A DNA stretch of 64,000 nt from Mesostigma viride (taxonomy: Eukaryota > Streptophyta > Mesostigmatophyceae > Mesostigmatales > Mesostigmataceae): NCBI GenBank assembly GCA_009746045.1, contig RPFO01000891.1, forward strand, positions 1,364,410-1,428,409. The letters run 5' to 3'. Shown piece by piece: positions 19,703 through 30,798 of the stretch (position 1 is its first letter; the number at the start of each line of letters is the position of its first letter). The position numbers and the translations under genes were made by a program. The notes beneath the pieces were generated by a model that was given only the letters and a program-made list of their open reading frames with translations, was not told where the DNA came from and searched no databases.

Positions 19703-20452
19703 AAAAGCTGAGAGCTGGGTGCTTAAGTCTCTGGATATCAGGCTGGGAGCTTGATTGTACATAATCCTGAGCACAACTTGAGGGGTGAGACATGTCTCTA
19801 GTGTGGGAATGTCTGACATTGTCTCTGATGGAGAGATGTCTATCTGGGGTTTTCATCTCAGTCTGAGGTTTCCCCAGATCTGTGGTTTGTGGGCGGGGTT
19901 CGATTCCCTGGTGCCGTCTTAAGGCGGAGTTTCACGGACTGGCTGACCCATCCACCATGCTGGTGAGGTGGCGACAGGTCCCCTGATTTTCCACGGTTGG
20001 AATGAGTATAGGAGCTTGTGTTTTGCATGTGCTTCGCGTAGATGTTGTGTCTGGTTCGATAAGGGGCAGCAGACCGGCGCCGACTCCCGTCTGGGGGTCA
20101 GCAATGTTTTCTGATGAGCTGTTGTGGGTGATCTGTGGGGTTTCGCCTAAGGTCCTGAAGGTTGTACATACTTCTCAAGTTCTTCACTGAACACCTATGG
20201 GCTGCCACAGTTGGCCAACCTCTTGTACATGGGTAACACAACGAGCCTCCCGGGAAGGGATAGGGACTCATTGTAATTTTGTTTGTGCTCCTGAACCAGT
20301 ATGGGTGCTATGTACATATAATAAGGAATCCAAGCTGACTGTCATGCCCAGCGGGTTGTGACTTGTAGTCGGGGAGGATGTCCAGTACCCATTGTGTGTG
20401 TTTGTATGTAGACTTGTGTGAGCTGCTACAGCTCAAGAAAAGAAAGGATTGG
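19703..20452 (+). other. B 3' UTR, no gene
   Basis: No credible ORF. It contains a tRNA T-arm-like hairpin at 19894-19910 and ends in a purine tract (AAGAAAAGAAAGGATTGG, 20435-20452). That tract resembles the one before D's 3' LTR (AAAAGAAGAAAGGGTTGG). Confidence 0.6.
19894..19910 (+). other. T-arm-like hairpin in B 3' UTR
   Basis: The stem CGGGG/CCCTG encloses the 7-base loop TTCGATT, matching the canonical tRNA T-loop pattern. D has a perfect 5-bp counterpart with loop TTCAATT. No acceptor, D or anticodon arm was found around it. Confidence 0.55.
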
Positions 20453-21150
20453 AGCTAACGCCAAGCGCAGTGGCGTGTTTCTGATTCGGCATATCTCTGC
20501 GATTCCAGCGGCACCGGAACGAGTTCATTCCGACAAGTATCAAGAAAGTTATGGCGTTCCGACTTCCCGGTCGCGCGCGAGCGCGAGCCGGCTGTTCTTC
20601 TAAGTCGGACGTGAATATTTGCCAACGACATATGGGGTCGACAGTAATTCCTGGGCTGACAGGAATTAGGTGCTGAACCTACGACGGTATTGGATTAATA
20701 CGTCGTACGCAGGAAATAGGAACCTTAACCTGTGTTCTGTTGGTACCGCAGGCTTAGTCCTGGACTTCTAGGTGCAGATGCAATAGTCACTGTGGACTGT
20801 ACTCTGTGGTCACTGTGCCTGTATGGCAGACCTACTGTATAGGATCTGGGCGCTGTACAGGTTGTGAATACTGTACCGGGAGTGTTCTTACTGAGCAGGC
20901 CTCCTAGGCTGCTCAGGACTAGCCAAGCACAGTGCACAAGTATATAAAGAATAGGCCAGTGCCAAGTGGGCAGATCTCTCTTGCGAGCCCGCCTCACGTG
21001 TGTTGCCTTGACTTGGCAAACTCGTATACAAGCCTCAAGTGTGTGAGCGCTGTAACATTATCCAATTTTAACAAAGCTCCGTTCCAACCATATTCACACA
21101 TTGCTGCATTGCAACCATATCCTTATACATTGCGTTTAAAAACGTTAACT
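20453..21150 (+). repeat. Candidate B 3' LTR
   Basis: It starts AGCTAACG directly after the purine tract and could end at GTTAACT (21150). The length of about 698 bp is near D's LTRs (644-647 bp). A TATA-like GTATATAAAGAATAGG lies near 20939. There is no matching 5' LTR, so the boundaries are inference. Confidence 0.4.
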
Positions 21151-21639
21151 ATACCAACCGTTATCACACTATTTCCGTTGCAGCCTCAGCTAACAGCGAC
21201 CAAACATGGTCCAAAATCTGCTTGACCTGATGGTATTCCACAACCATGACAAGCCGATGCGTATAGAGGCAGCAAAACAACAAAATGACAATCACAAGCC
21301 CTCGATTATAACCCTGATATTAGTTAGAAACGATATTACAACCATATACGGTTAACGGAACACGCTAGGAGGCTAGAACGTACCAGGTCGGAACAGCAGA
21401 TTACCTTTTCCTGCGGGAGCCAGCACGCCCGATACATGGACGTAGCCTCGAGCCTTTCCTGGCTGCCAGTTCTAGCAAATCTGGTTGGGAACAACGTCAA
21501 ACGTTTATCCATGCGCAAATATCTCGAAAATTTCCGCCTAGCAACATGCAGCACTCGCACTGTCACCGCCTGGCCGCTAACATGATTTGCTGCGCCTACC
21601 AGCACCCCGAGACCCATCTACGCATCTTCAAACGCTCCA
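21151..21639. other. Intergenic, nothing recognised
   Basis: Moderate AT content; no convincing ORF, repeat or RNA seen. Confidence 0.5.
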
Positions 21640-21900
21640 TGGCTAGGGGTATAACGTTTTTATGACTTAAAAATCATGCCTACAAAATTTGAGTCCATTA
21701 TGTCAAGCTATTCTCTCGTACCAGTCAGTTGTGTGCACCGCCATAGCCGTGCGCGTCAATATTTTTCATGCACGTCGGTCCCGTTGGACCATGGTACCCC
21801 CCTAACTTTGCTCAAGCATATCTCCCTGGCTGCAGGTGTCCAAAGTACGGTCTGAAGTGCTCTACGGAAAGCTGAGATCTAGATCTTTCAATCCCCCCAG
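21640..21900 (+). repeat. R2 repeat, copy 1
   Basis: Shares AAATCATGCCTACAAAATTT, the CACCGCCATAGCC block and a GGTACCCCC block, in the same order, with 34530-34790. It is a dispersed repeat of unknown type. Confidence 0.65.
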
Positions 21901-22029
21901 GTTTGACCGTTAAATTATTTTTGGCGCGGCGCCTGCAAGGCGCACAAACTCAGTCCGTTAGAGTGGTAGGACTTCGACTGGTACCACGAAAACGGACTCT
22001 GACAGTACCATTTAAGGGTTAAAAGCCAT

Positions 22030-22113
22030 ATGCCCCTTCTCTGTGATATGTGCTACATATACTCCCAACGGAGTTATGTTCCTTATTCATTCATTCATTA
22101 ATTAATTAATCCC
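22030..22113 (+). mobile_element. LINE/SINE-type 3' end with hairpin and tail
   Basis: The block from CATATGCCCC to CGGAGTTATGTT is nearly the same as the 3' end of the ORF1-only unit at 33428-33482. The hairpin ACTCC-CAAC-GGAGT is at 22061-22074. The tail is ATTC repeats passing into ATTA repeats (about 22083-22113). It is probably the 3' end of a non-autonomous element whose body is the sequence to the left. Confidence 0.6.
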
Positions 22114-22787
22114 AGGAGAATATAAAGGCTTCTTCCGGAGCCTGAGGGTTTTTAGGGGCATACCCAGGGTTCACCACCAATTATACCCCCCACTCTATAC
22201 ATCATATAAGTAACTTGTAAATAAGTACTTGCGTGTCATGCGCAAAGGCATGCCACAGAGTACTATGCTAATCTCATTAGAAAAATAATTACACAAAAGT
22301 TTAAACAAATATCGTCTGCATCATCCCCCAACCGTTAAGCACTAGATGGGGATGTAATCCTCATCCGAGCTAGCTGTCCTCTACTGTAATAATGGCAGAC
22401 GAGGCGGTAGTGTAGCGGCTATCCTCAGGACCAGTAACCTCCACCGGACTTCTATCCTGGCTAGCAATGGGCCGCGGGGCCCGTGGGGAGAAAACAGGAG
22501 CATACCCCTCAGGAAGGTGCTTATCGCAGATGGCAGCCCATTTCTCCTTGTCAATCATGCAGGCGCGGAGTACGGATAGTCCCAGAAGCCCTGCATCTTC
22601 AAGCAGTTGTGTCACATAGGTCCGGGTCGCGCCGCGCCGGTGCCGGGCGCGCGCAAGTTTGCCAGTGGGTTGCGATGGGACAAGGGGACCCTGCCATAGG
22701 AGGAGGTGTCTACCTGGTTGGCCCGTCTTAATTAAGCCCCCCGGCAGGGCTCACATCGGTATTCACCTACATCATATATTCATTGAG
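22114..22787. other. Unassigned stretch with a weak minus-strand ORF
   Basis: A minus-strand frame (22615-22370, about 80 codons) reads ACMIDKEKWAAICDKHLPEG and then a Pro/Ser-rich tail. The D-[KR]-x-x-W pattern resembles the C-terminal end of some LINE ORF2 proteins, but this is weak. Nothing else is recognised. Confidence 0.3.
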
Positions 22788-23195
22788 AATCGGTTTTCTC
22801 TGAATATAGTTTAATTAACGCATGCGGGAAAGACAGGGCCGCTATGCCTTCGCCTGGATGTGGAAGGCTGTCTGCGACATGGGCTGACTAATTCGATCTG
22901 TACAAAGGGTTTCCTGCTCGCCCGAATTTTCCTTGGATGACCCGGTTGTTTATAAGGGTCGGTGGCTATTAATTAGTGACCAGTCCGAGAAAATTAATTG
23001 TAGGTTTTATACGACTGGCTTGCAAAGATTCGTGATTGGTTGCACCAGCTGAGGTTAGGTGGGGACCTGTAGGGTCGGCTGGTTGGGCTCTTTAGTGAGT
23101 GTTTGGCTGATTTGGGTTCTTTAGTGAGTCGTGATTAATTATTGTATAGCACTTGGATGCGGACCGGCCCAAGGGGTCGATGGGCGAGTTTTATC
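22788..23195 (-). repeat. R1 repeat, truncated copy
   Basis: Begins AATCGGTTTTCTCTGAATATAG and follows the R1 sequence (inverted relative to 48395-48000) until it diverges after GGGGTCGATGGGCGAG. It differs from the other copies by scattered substitutions, so it is older. Confidence 0.75.
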
Positions 23196-23261
23196 AAGGA
23201 ATATTGGCGAGTTTTATGCTTAATTGTCAACACACAAGAAAGGCGCGAAAATTATGCCGAG

Positions 23262-24414
23262 CTATGGCTGCCGAGAATGCTCATAACTTTCGACTCAGGC
23301 CATGAAATTTAGTCGGGTTTGTTGCATTTGCCTCGTCTTTTGATGACGAACATGCCGGTATAATTTCCTGCAGCTATCGTCCCCGATTTCGTACGTTCTC
23401 GACCTCGGCCTCAGTGCCCATGCAGCAGATATCGCTATTTTCGACTCGATATGGCGGTATTCCCTTAATTCGTGAATAGCACGCCTGCGCCCCCCGCCCC
23501 AGCATTCGACATCTTCCCCGTAGCTATGGAGACCGCCACGACACTTGCCGCCCCAGAAACCCGCTCGCTAGAAGACGTTCTTGCCGCAGCCAGCCCTCTC
23601 GTCGGCACCGCTCCCGCCGCTCCCAAGAAGCCGCGTACCACAGAAATCACTTCCATGGCCGTCGAGGCTACCCCCACGCCTGCCAACCCACCGCCTTCAC
23701 CGTCTGCTTTAACCAAATATATACGAGCCTCGGCACCCGCCTGGAACCAGCCGACTTTGGGGCATTTTTCACCATGCCGGTCGACGACGTGCTGCAAATC
23801 CTCAAATTCCGATACGACGCCGACGACATCATCCGCCACCCCAAGACCGGCGCGGCTGTGCCTGACGGCCCCGCTGAGTGGCGGAAATGGGAAGACGACC
23901 AGCTACGCACCTCCTGCCTCTTGACATGCTGCCCTGAACTCTGCAAACCGCTGGCGACCATCGCGGCCGCATCCGATCGACACCTCGGCCGATGCCGACA
24001 CCCCTGCCGGCGCAGCCGACCCCACTGACCTAGCTGCAGGCGATCACCTCTGAGCTCAAGTCTGTGCAAGGTGCGCTCAAGTCTTTGGCTGCTGACTCTG
24101 CTGTCACCCAAGCCACATTGCTGGAATTAAAGGCGGCCATGGCCACCCCCCCCCCCAAGCGGGTCACGTTTGCGGACGCGGCGGGGAAGAACCTGGATGC
24201 CATAGTCGCCCAGGCGGCTAAGTCGGCTGCCACCGCAGTCGCGTCACAGAATGTGGCTCAGCTCAGACAACGCAATATCATTCTCAAGAATGTTGAGAAG
24301 GGCAAGCATGACACCGCACAAGCACTTACCGAGGCCTTGCGGGGCCCCGCGTTCTTGGGGTTGCTGCAGCTGTGCGATCACGTGACCATTGACAGGGCTG
24401 ACGAAAACGGCTGA
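23262..24414 (+). pseudogene. ORF1p-only element, 3'-truncated copy
   Basis: The 5' end carries the module GCTCATAACTTTCG shared with the units at 31571 and 50277. The coding part from 23472 is Pro/Ala-rich, then frameshifted near 23760 and 24030. It ends in a segment with NIILKNVEKGKHDTAQAL (about 24270), equivalent to the first RRM strand NVIVKNLKMEEG of the intact copy. The rest of the RRM and the C-terminal domain are missing where the next unit begins. Confidence 0.5.
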
Positions 24415-24429
24415 CGGCGGTATGGCTGA

Positions 24430-26386
24430 CGGCGGAGTTCAGATCTTTTGCGTCTGAGCCCCAAATTCGGTCAGACTACTTGCATTCGATGCGCTTTTTT
24501 GAGACGCACCCGCCAGTATAATCGGTTACGGCTGAAACGCAGTATATTTGCAAAAGTTATCACGTGACAAGCAGCCATGACGCCGTCCGGACCCCAAAAG
24601 CAAAACGGGGTTTGGAAAAGGAGCTTACCGGCTCCCAGCCCAACCCTCTCGCCATCGTTCTTGCCCAGCCGCCTGGGCTCGCCAACCCATCGCCAGCAGA
24701 CCCATTGCCAAGCGCCTCGCCTGAGCCCAAGAAACCATGCCACGAACGCCACAAATGGAGCCAATTCTTGCCCGGCGACACACATTTCAGCCTCCTCGCC
24801 TGGCTGAAACTGTCGCCGCAGGAAGTCGTCGAGGTCCTCCAGTTCCTCACACAAGAACGGAAGCTCTTCGTGCCCCAGAAGGGGGGGGCGGCTATCGACT
24901 ACCGCAACACGTCCTGGCTCTACACTTATGAAGAACCACGCCAACGCCTGTTTATCTTGACCAGCTACTACCAGCGCAGCCTCGGCGACATCATCCGAGC
25001 GCTCAACGCCTCCGCCCCCGCGCAGCCGGCAGCCCCTTCGGCTCCCTCCCTCTGCAAGGATGACATCCGCGCAGTGCTGGAGGAGCACGTGACCTGGCCG
25101 CTGGCCGAGAAGATGACCTCGCTGAACACCACGCTCAACACGGTCGAGGCCCGGGTCTCCAACGTGGAAACCAAGGTCGTCCACAAGCTATAACCACAGT
25201 TCACGGCGCTACACACCGCGGCGCAGGCTTCGGAAACGCATGATGCACTTGTCTCTCGCCTTAACCAGGTGGAGGGCAAGTGCGGCGTGCTCATGAAGAA
25301 GCTTGAGGCCATCACCGCCCACACCGAGGCCCTGGCCACACAGGTCCCAAAGCTAGCGGACGGCAGACGGCCACCATTGCCTCCCAGCCACCCCGGCAGG
25401 ATGCTGGTGACCTCCCGCCGCTCTCCTATGCGGACCTGCTGCGGTCAGCGACCGCCTCCACCACCGACGCCATCGCCACGAAGCTCCAGGAGCTGAAGGA
25501 CCACCGCCAGGCCCAGCAACGGGAGGTCACCGCGATCGCGCTCGCCGCGAGTGCCGAGTGGTGCTACGTCGCTTCCCCCAGAAGCCAGGTGAGACGTCAA
25601 CCTCCCTTGCTGACGAGCTCAAGAACCAGCTTCTTACCCTCATGGGCCTGGTACGTAGGTGAGGTAGAACTGCGTGGGTGCCACCGCCTCCCCCACTCAC
25701 GGGACAAGGCGGCTCCCCCACCAGTCCTGCTCACCTTCCTCTCCCCTGAGGATAAGCAGCGGTTCCTCTCTCGTCGCAAGCGGTTGCACGACCTCACCTG
25801 GACGCTGGATGACGACCTCACCCCCGCTCAGCAACAACAGCGACGCGACCTGTGGCCGGAATACCTCCTCCATAAGCAGGACCCCCAGAAGCCCAAGGTG
25901 TACTGGAGGGGCGGGGACCTGATGATCAACCACAAGATGTGGACGCCCCCAGCGGGCTAGAATAGCAATAGCCCTAGCTTGTAACCATTGGCGTCACTGC
26001 CGCTAAGGCAGCCATGCCTAGAATGTTTGCCTAGCTGTGCCAACACACCTAGTCACGTGCCGCCAACGCACGGTACACAACCAGCCATAGCCTTAGCCTA
26101 GTCCTAGTACAGCCATGCTACGCCCTGGCTATGTTCAGATTATACTTGCCCACGCTCCTTGCTATGATATGCTCGCATGGGTCTTATTGCACCCACAGAC
26201 TGCCGGATCGTTAGCGTGTCCGTTTAGCTAGCACGCCCAAATGCAGCTGTGGCATGCCTCTGGCATGAAGGAGACTGGGGGTCTCTGCCCTTTCTCCTGT
26301 AGTGCACACACAGGGATTAAAAGCACTTCGGTGCTCCGTGACTCCCCAACGGGAGCACGAGTTTAATTAATTAATTAATTAATTGA
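24430..26386 (+). mobile_element. ORF1p-only LINE-like unit, full length but decayed
   Basis: The 5' module (GAGTTCAGATCTTTTGCGTCTGAG) is homologous to that of the 31.5-kb unit. A degenerate ORF1p follows, then about 370 bp of 3' UTR. It ends in hairpin CTCCC-CAAC-GGGAG at 26342-26355 and a TTAA-type tail at about 26361-26386. No endonuclease or RT is present. Confidence 0.6.
24564..25960 (+). pseudogene. ORF1p-like protein (L1-type), frameshifted
   Basis: The first frame (24564-25193) has the same layout as the intact copy: a Pro-rich start with SPEPKK, a helical N-terminal domain (HFSLLAWLKLSPQEV), then a probable coiled coil up to a stop at 25191. Later frames continue the coil (LNQVEGKCGVLMKKLEAI). 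They end in the RRM end and C-terminal domain (LLTFLSPEDKQRFLSRRKRL, WTLDDDLTPAQQQQRR). The intact family is an RNA-binding chaperone of LINE particles. At least three frame breaks make it non-functional. Confidence 0.6.
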
Positions 26387-26435
26387 CAGGGCCATCCGCC
26401 TGCCAGGCCCAGCTGGCCTGGTCCTGGTCACATGC

Positions 26436-26750
26436 ATGGCCACCGTGAACGACCAGAAACGGGTGATGGGAGCCCGTCGTCTGCTCAAGGGCCACCCCAT
26501 CAGCATGGATGAAGACTACACCCCGGCACAGCTGGCGGCGAGGAGCAAGTGCTGGAATAGCGAGAAGGTGGTGGTGGCACGAGGCGAGTACGTACCGGGG
26601 GGTAAGCGTGTGCAGCTGCGACTGTTGCCGGATGGTCGTTTTGGTGCTTCAGTACCTGGATGGTGTCCGTGTATAGACGCCGACAATGTGGAGTCGCGTG
26701 TGGAGTCTCGTGGTGCGAAGCGTGCTGCCCCTGGTGGTTCCAGTAAGTAG
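26436..26750 (+). pseudogene. LINE ORF1p C-terminal fragment
   Basis: The open frame actually begins upstream (about 26388, AIRLPGPAGLVLVTC), so the ATG at 26436 is not the true start. RVMGARRLLKGHPISMDEDY followed by TPAQLAARSKCW matches the C-terminal domain of L1-type ORF1p, and the corresponding part of the intact copy (FLRRRKRLEKTHFTLDDDL). It ends with a Lys-containing tail at 26750, upstream of the endonuclease. Confidence 0.6.
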
Positions 26751-27129
26751 ACAACCCCACTCGTCGGCTTGCGGCTAACAGGCTTCGGGGACAGCCTCTA
26801 AACAATCCCCCGTTCCACTCCCATGCATCGACCTCACAGTCGACTGAGACACGTACATGGTGGTGCTGGTATCTCGGGCTAGAACGACAGCTCTCAGCAG
26901 CAAGATTACGGCAACACCCAACGCATGCTAGATTTTCTACGCCTCTGCGTTGCGCAAGCATCCCCGAATATACCCAGAGCAGGCGGCAGGCTCGCATCCT
27001 ACGCCTGCAGGACAAAATAAATGCGATGAAAAGCACTATTTCCTCCGCTTCCCTTCCCCCCCCGTTCCACCCCCACCTCCACCCCCGCCACATCCACCCC
27101 GGCCCATCCTCCATCGCCGTTCTCCCCTG

Positions 27130-27930
27130 GTGGGCCAGCAGGCATCCTTGGCCCTCGCGACTTTTAACGCACGTACACTGCTAGCAGATGACGACCATAG
27201 CTACCGGGTAGAGGAGCTAGTCGCATTTTGCATTGCACATCGTGTATCTATTCTCGGTGTGCAGGAGCACCGTCGCCAGGTGCCATTTGGCACGGTGAGC
27301 ACTAACCGCCTTGCAGGTGGCTGGCGGTTTTATTTCGCTGGCAGCGGCACACCATGCAGGCCAAGGTGGTGTTGGTCTTTTGTGCTCGCCGCTGGCAGTT
27401 GCTAGCCTCAGCACGCTGAAGTTTCTCACCCCACGCCTTATGGTACGTAGCACATTTCACCTCCGTCGAGGGGCGGTCTAAGCACCACCTCACGGTGGGG
27501 GTGGGCTACGCACCCCATAGTGGTCTACCTAAGTCGGAACGCCAGGAGTTCTTCGATTCCTTGCATACTGAGCCTTGAGGGGGTCACTCCGGCCCGCCAC
27601 TTTTTGGTTATGCTGCTCGACGCCAATGCCACGCTCCCCGTGGGCACTGCTGGCAGTCGCTTTGCGCCTGCTGACACTGCTGCTAACGACAACACTCCCC
27701 TGTTTTCTGCCTTTTTGCGGGATAGCGGGATGGTTGCTGTCAACTGCCACTTCCAACGTCCCTCACAGGATCGCGACTTGGTCACTTTCCGTGGTCCTAA
27801 CGGCCAACAGGCCTGTCTGGACTGCGTGGTGGTACGGCAGCCCATGCAGGTGCACCTCGGTTCTGGACACCCGAGTGTTTGACACGCCCACGGTGTGCTC
27901 TGACCACCGGTTGGTGCGCGCGACCATTCG
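27130..27930 (+). pseudogene. LINE ORF2, endonuclease domain
   Basis: Read in two or three frames. First comes ATFNARTLLADDDHSYRVEE then ILGVQEHRR (27157-27270), the Asn and Glu motifs of exonuclease-endonuclease-phosphatase enzymes. VGYAPHSG follows at about 27506. Then LLDANATLPVGTAG (about 27613, the GDFNA-like motif in altered form) and a Ser/Asp-rich end with VTFRGPNGQQACLDCVVV (27784-27840). The domain would nick target DNA for target-primed reverse transcription. Frame breaks near 27400 and 27570. Confidence 0.65.
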
Positions 27931-28517
27931 GCTCCGGTTCCACGTCCCCGCGCGCCGCGCCGCAGTGGTCCGCCCTGACTGGTCTGCTCAACGCCCGGTC
28001 CGGGGAGATCCTGAGGACTGGACGGACGCCGAGCACGAGCGGAACCGGTGCCGACGGGAGTACCTGTCGGCCCTGGGCGCACGGGCGGACGTCGACGAGC
28101 TGGACAAGTGTGCCCCCAACGCCGCCATTTTTGCGGGCTTTGCGGCCCGTGCCCCGTTGCTGGCGGCCCGGCACCTGCCGGTCATGCCCCGCCGCCGCCC
28201 CGGCCCGCTCTACCGCCAGGACCCCAAGGTCTTGGCCGCCCGGCACCGCCTCAAGCGTAACCGGGACCCGCTGCAGAAACCATTGCTCAAGGCCGCCCTT
28301 GTGGAGGCCTACGAGCAAGCTCAGGACGCGGAGGCGGCCCAGTGCATATCGCGGATGCCAAGGCCTGCCAGGCTCGCAACCAGGGCAAGGACATGTGGTA
28401 CCACCTCGACCGGCTCGGCGGCCGGCGGCCGGCAGCGCACCCCGGTGGAGCACACGCGGGACGGCACGGCGCCGGTCAGCCTTGACCGCTGGTTGGCCCA
28501 CAATGTTTCCTTGACCG

Positions 28518-29604
28518 GTGGGGCTCGCGCCCCCCCCCCGCCGCTTCACCCCGAGACGGCCGCCCGCCTCCGGCGGGGTTGCCGGACCCCCGCCGCCGCC
28601 AGTGCCCCCCTCCTCGGCCGCGGACTACCAAGTCCCCGCCTTGCAGGAGGGCTGCCTTGCCACTGACGACGTCGTCCCCCCCTTCACTTTGAAGGAATTG
28701 GACGGCGCCCTTGCTCGCCTGCGGTACGATGCGGCGGTCGGTGCCGACCACCTTTCTGCTGAGCTGCTGAAGACCCCTGATCCGGCGGTTAGGGATCTTC
28801 TGCTGGCGTTCTGCAACCATGTCCTGCTCTCTGACGAGCCTCCGCCTGCTGAGTGGCAGACGGCCATCCGCGTCATGCTGTACAAGAAGGGCTCTGCTGC
28901 TGACCCCGGCAACTACCGGGGTGTCTGCCTCCAGAGCGCCGCGCTGAAGGTCTTCATGCGCATGATGCTGCTGCCACAGGCTCCGCGCCGCGCTGGACCC
29001 ACACCTGGGTGAGTCCCAGATGGGTTTCCGTCGTGGTCGTAACACTGTCATGGCTGTGTTTGTCGCGCGCCGGTTGATGGAGGAGGTGCGTCGCCTTCCC
29101 CCTGACAGTTTGCCGCTGGTCTTCATTTTTGTTGACTATATCAAGGCCTTTGACACGGTTCTCTGGGAGGCTCTTTGGGCCATCCTAGCTCTGGATCGGG
29201 TACCACCTGCGTTTATTGCTGCCATTCGCCGACTGTATGAGGGCTCACAGGCAGTAGTGCGGACTGCGGAAGGCACCACTCCACCATTCCCCCTTCACCA
29301 CGGGGTGTGGCAAGGTTGTGTCCTGTCCCCATACCTGTTCATTATTGTCGTGGATCACGTCATGCGCCGGGCACGTGCGCGCTTTACTGCTCTTAAGGGC
29401 CGGTTCGAGCCAGGCTTGGACATCCTTAACGTGAAAGAGCACGGCGGGGTTAGACCTGGTTACCGCCTTGCCGACCTGATTTATGCGGATGACACCACCC
29501 TCATCGAGAGCCCCGAGCACATTCAGACCTGGCTGGACTGTCTGGGCCTGGAGGCGCGGGCGCGGTGGGGTTGGAGATTAGTGTCAAAACTGAGGCGATG
29601 GTGA
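28518..29604 (+). pseudogene. LINE ORF2, reverse transcriptase domain
   Basis: Two frames joined near 28985-29015. Motifs in order: GADHLSAELLK, NYRGVCLQSAALKVF (28909), GFRRGRNTVMAVF, FIFVDYIKAFDTVLW (29128, first catalytic Asp), GVWQGCVLSPYLF (29303), and YADDTTLIES with the catalytic pair (29481-29510). All core RT motifs are present. The frame breaks again near 29560. The enzyme would copy the LINE RNA at the nicked target. Confidence 0.82.
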
Positions 29605-30359
29605 TTGGGGCCTCCAGTACACCACCGCTGCCGCGCGCCTGCTCGACGGGACGGAGGTCCCGTTCCGCGACCGCTTCAAGCTGTTGGGGAGCTGGCTTCC
29701 TGACACTGCCGACGATGTGGACACCCGCATCGGCCTTGCCTGGGCCAAGCTCCGTTCGCTCAAAACCTACTGGCGCTCGAATGAAGGGCCTGGGCGAGCA
29801 CCGCAAGCGCATGCTCTTCAAGGTCCTCGTCCTCACGGTGCTCACGTATGACGCCGAGGCGTGGACAATCACACCCAAACTGGCAGCTAGGCTCAACGGC
29901 ACGGTTTACAGGATGCTCCGACAGCTCCTTAACGTAGGGTTTTCCGAGCGTCCGTCATCAGAATCTTTGTATCATGGCATGCCTCGTATTTCGGACGAGA
30001 TTAGGCAGCGTAGGATAGCATTTGTAGGACACCTTGCTCGCACCAGCCAGTTCGACACCGCCCTTGGTCTGGCCGGCCCCCAGCGGCTTGGCCAGCCAGG
30101 GCGACACATTCTGACCTGGCCTGGCCCCGAGGGCATTCCCAAAAGGGTAGGGAAACCTGTCACGACCTACATCCAGATGTTAAGCTGGACGACCTAGCTA
30201 GTGGTCCCAGCCCAGTTTGAGCACCGCATCCACTCTCTCTCCCGTCTTTGGACTGCCATGCAGGACAAGACGCGGTGGAAGAAGATTGTCAAGGCGCACA
30301 CGCCCGACCCTGTAGGCAAGCCCCCTCCCCCCAAGCGGAGGCGGCGTTTTGATGAGTAG
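29605..30359 (+). pseudogene. LINE ORF2, C-terminal region
   Basis: Continues in other frames: LTYDAEAWTITPKLAARLN then LYHGMPRISDEIRQRRIAF and VGHLAR, the Arg-rich C-terminal region found after RT in many LINEs of the RTE/Jockey type. A stop at about 30195 is followed by an open frame (FEHRIHSLSRLWTAMQDKTR) ending in Lys/Arg-rich KRRRRFDE at 30359. Confidence 0.65.
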
Positions 30360-30507
30360 TGTAGTTAGGGTTTTATAGATAGCTTAGTGTTAGGATAGTT
30401 CGATCACGCGGCTTCCTTCACCCCATCGATCGATCCATCATGGAATATGTGCTACATGATCTCCCCACGGAGGCATGTTATAATTTAATTTTTTTTTTTT
30501 TTTTTAT

Positions 30508-30798
30508 GTTTGTCAGTCTTGGGAACCTTGTACAACTACCTGTACGGTTAACGCACTAGCCTGGGGGTGCGTGGCCACGTTGTGTGTAGAGGCGTTTTCA
30601 GCACTGTTCAGGCCGGCGTGTGACGCATGCCGGTGTTAATTTAGGATGATGGACATCAGCTTGTGTGTCGGCGGGCTATGCCTTAAGCAAGCTAGGTAGG
30701 CAATGATCCGCAATTGTTTCTTTCCGGGCCTCCCTCCCCCCCTGGAGGCTTCTTGCTTCCGCATGCGGATTGAGAAACCTTAAGGCCACTGTTAACCC
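30508..30798 (-). repeat. R1 repeat, partial copy
   Basis: The inverted counterpart of 35760-35997 plus 44556-44610, including the uninterrupted GGTTAACGCACTAGCCTGG site where element D is inserted in copy 1. It ends at GTTAAC, where a different repeat (CCTTGGATCGTG) begins. Confidence 0.8.

Larger units (their letters stand above)
2052..21150 (+). mobile_element. B: copia-like LTR retrotransposon split by A and C
   Basis: B is present in three blocks: about 2052-4675, 10446-12977 and 19047-21150. Its integrase frame continues across A (LLYDIAS before, RLHTMFGHA after). Its RT frame continues across C (LRGM before, WAWFASIC after), just like the uninterrupted D sequence (IRGM then LAWLASIC). 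B and D are sister elements: both have an extra 5' ORF, a separate Gag with one CCHC knuckle, the RT motif LHGDDLHL and a 3' UTR with a tRNA T-arm-like hairpin. Its 5' LTR could not be matched to a 3' copy. The segment ending CTAACT at 2275 is a candidate remnant. Confidence 0.8.
26387..30507 (+). mobile_element. LINE, 5'-truncated, with ORF1p tail, endonuclease and RT
   Basis: Starts abruptly inside an ORF1p, as expected for incomplete target-primed reverse transcription. It continues through an apurinic-type endonuclease, RT and C-terminal region. It ends with hairpin CTCC-CCAC-GGAG (30461-30472) and a T/A-rich tail (30480-30506). The ORFs are broken by several indels. The clade is uncertain (RTE-, Jockey- or L1-related); the tail and hairpin link it to the ORF1-only units. 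Confidence 0.78.

Noticed and set aside
19860-19940. A full tRNA gene in the B 3' UTR
   Set aside because: Only the T-arm hairpin is present; acceptor, D and anticodon arms were not found.
21940-22010. tRNA D-arm-like sequence (CCGTTAGAGTGGTAGGACTT), a possible SINE head
   Set aside because: Resembles an A box, but no B box follows at a proper distance and no cloverleaf can be drawn.
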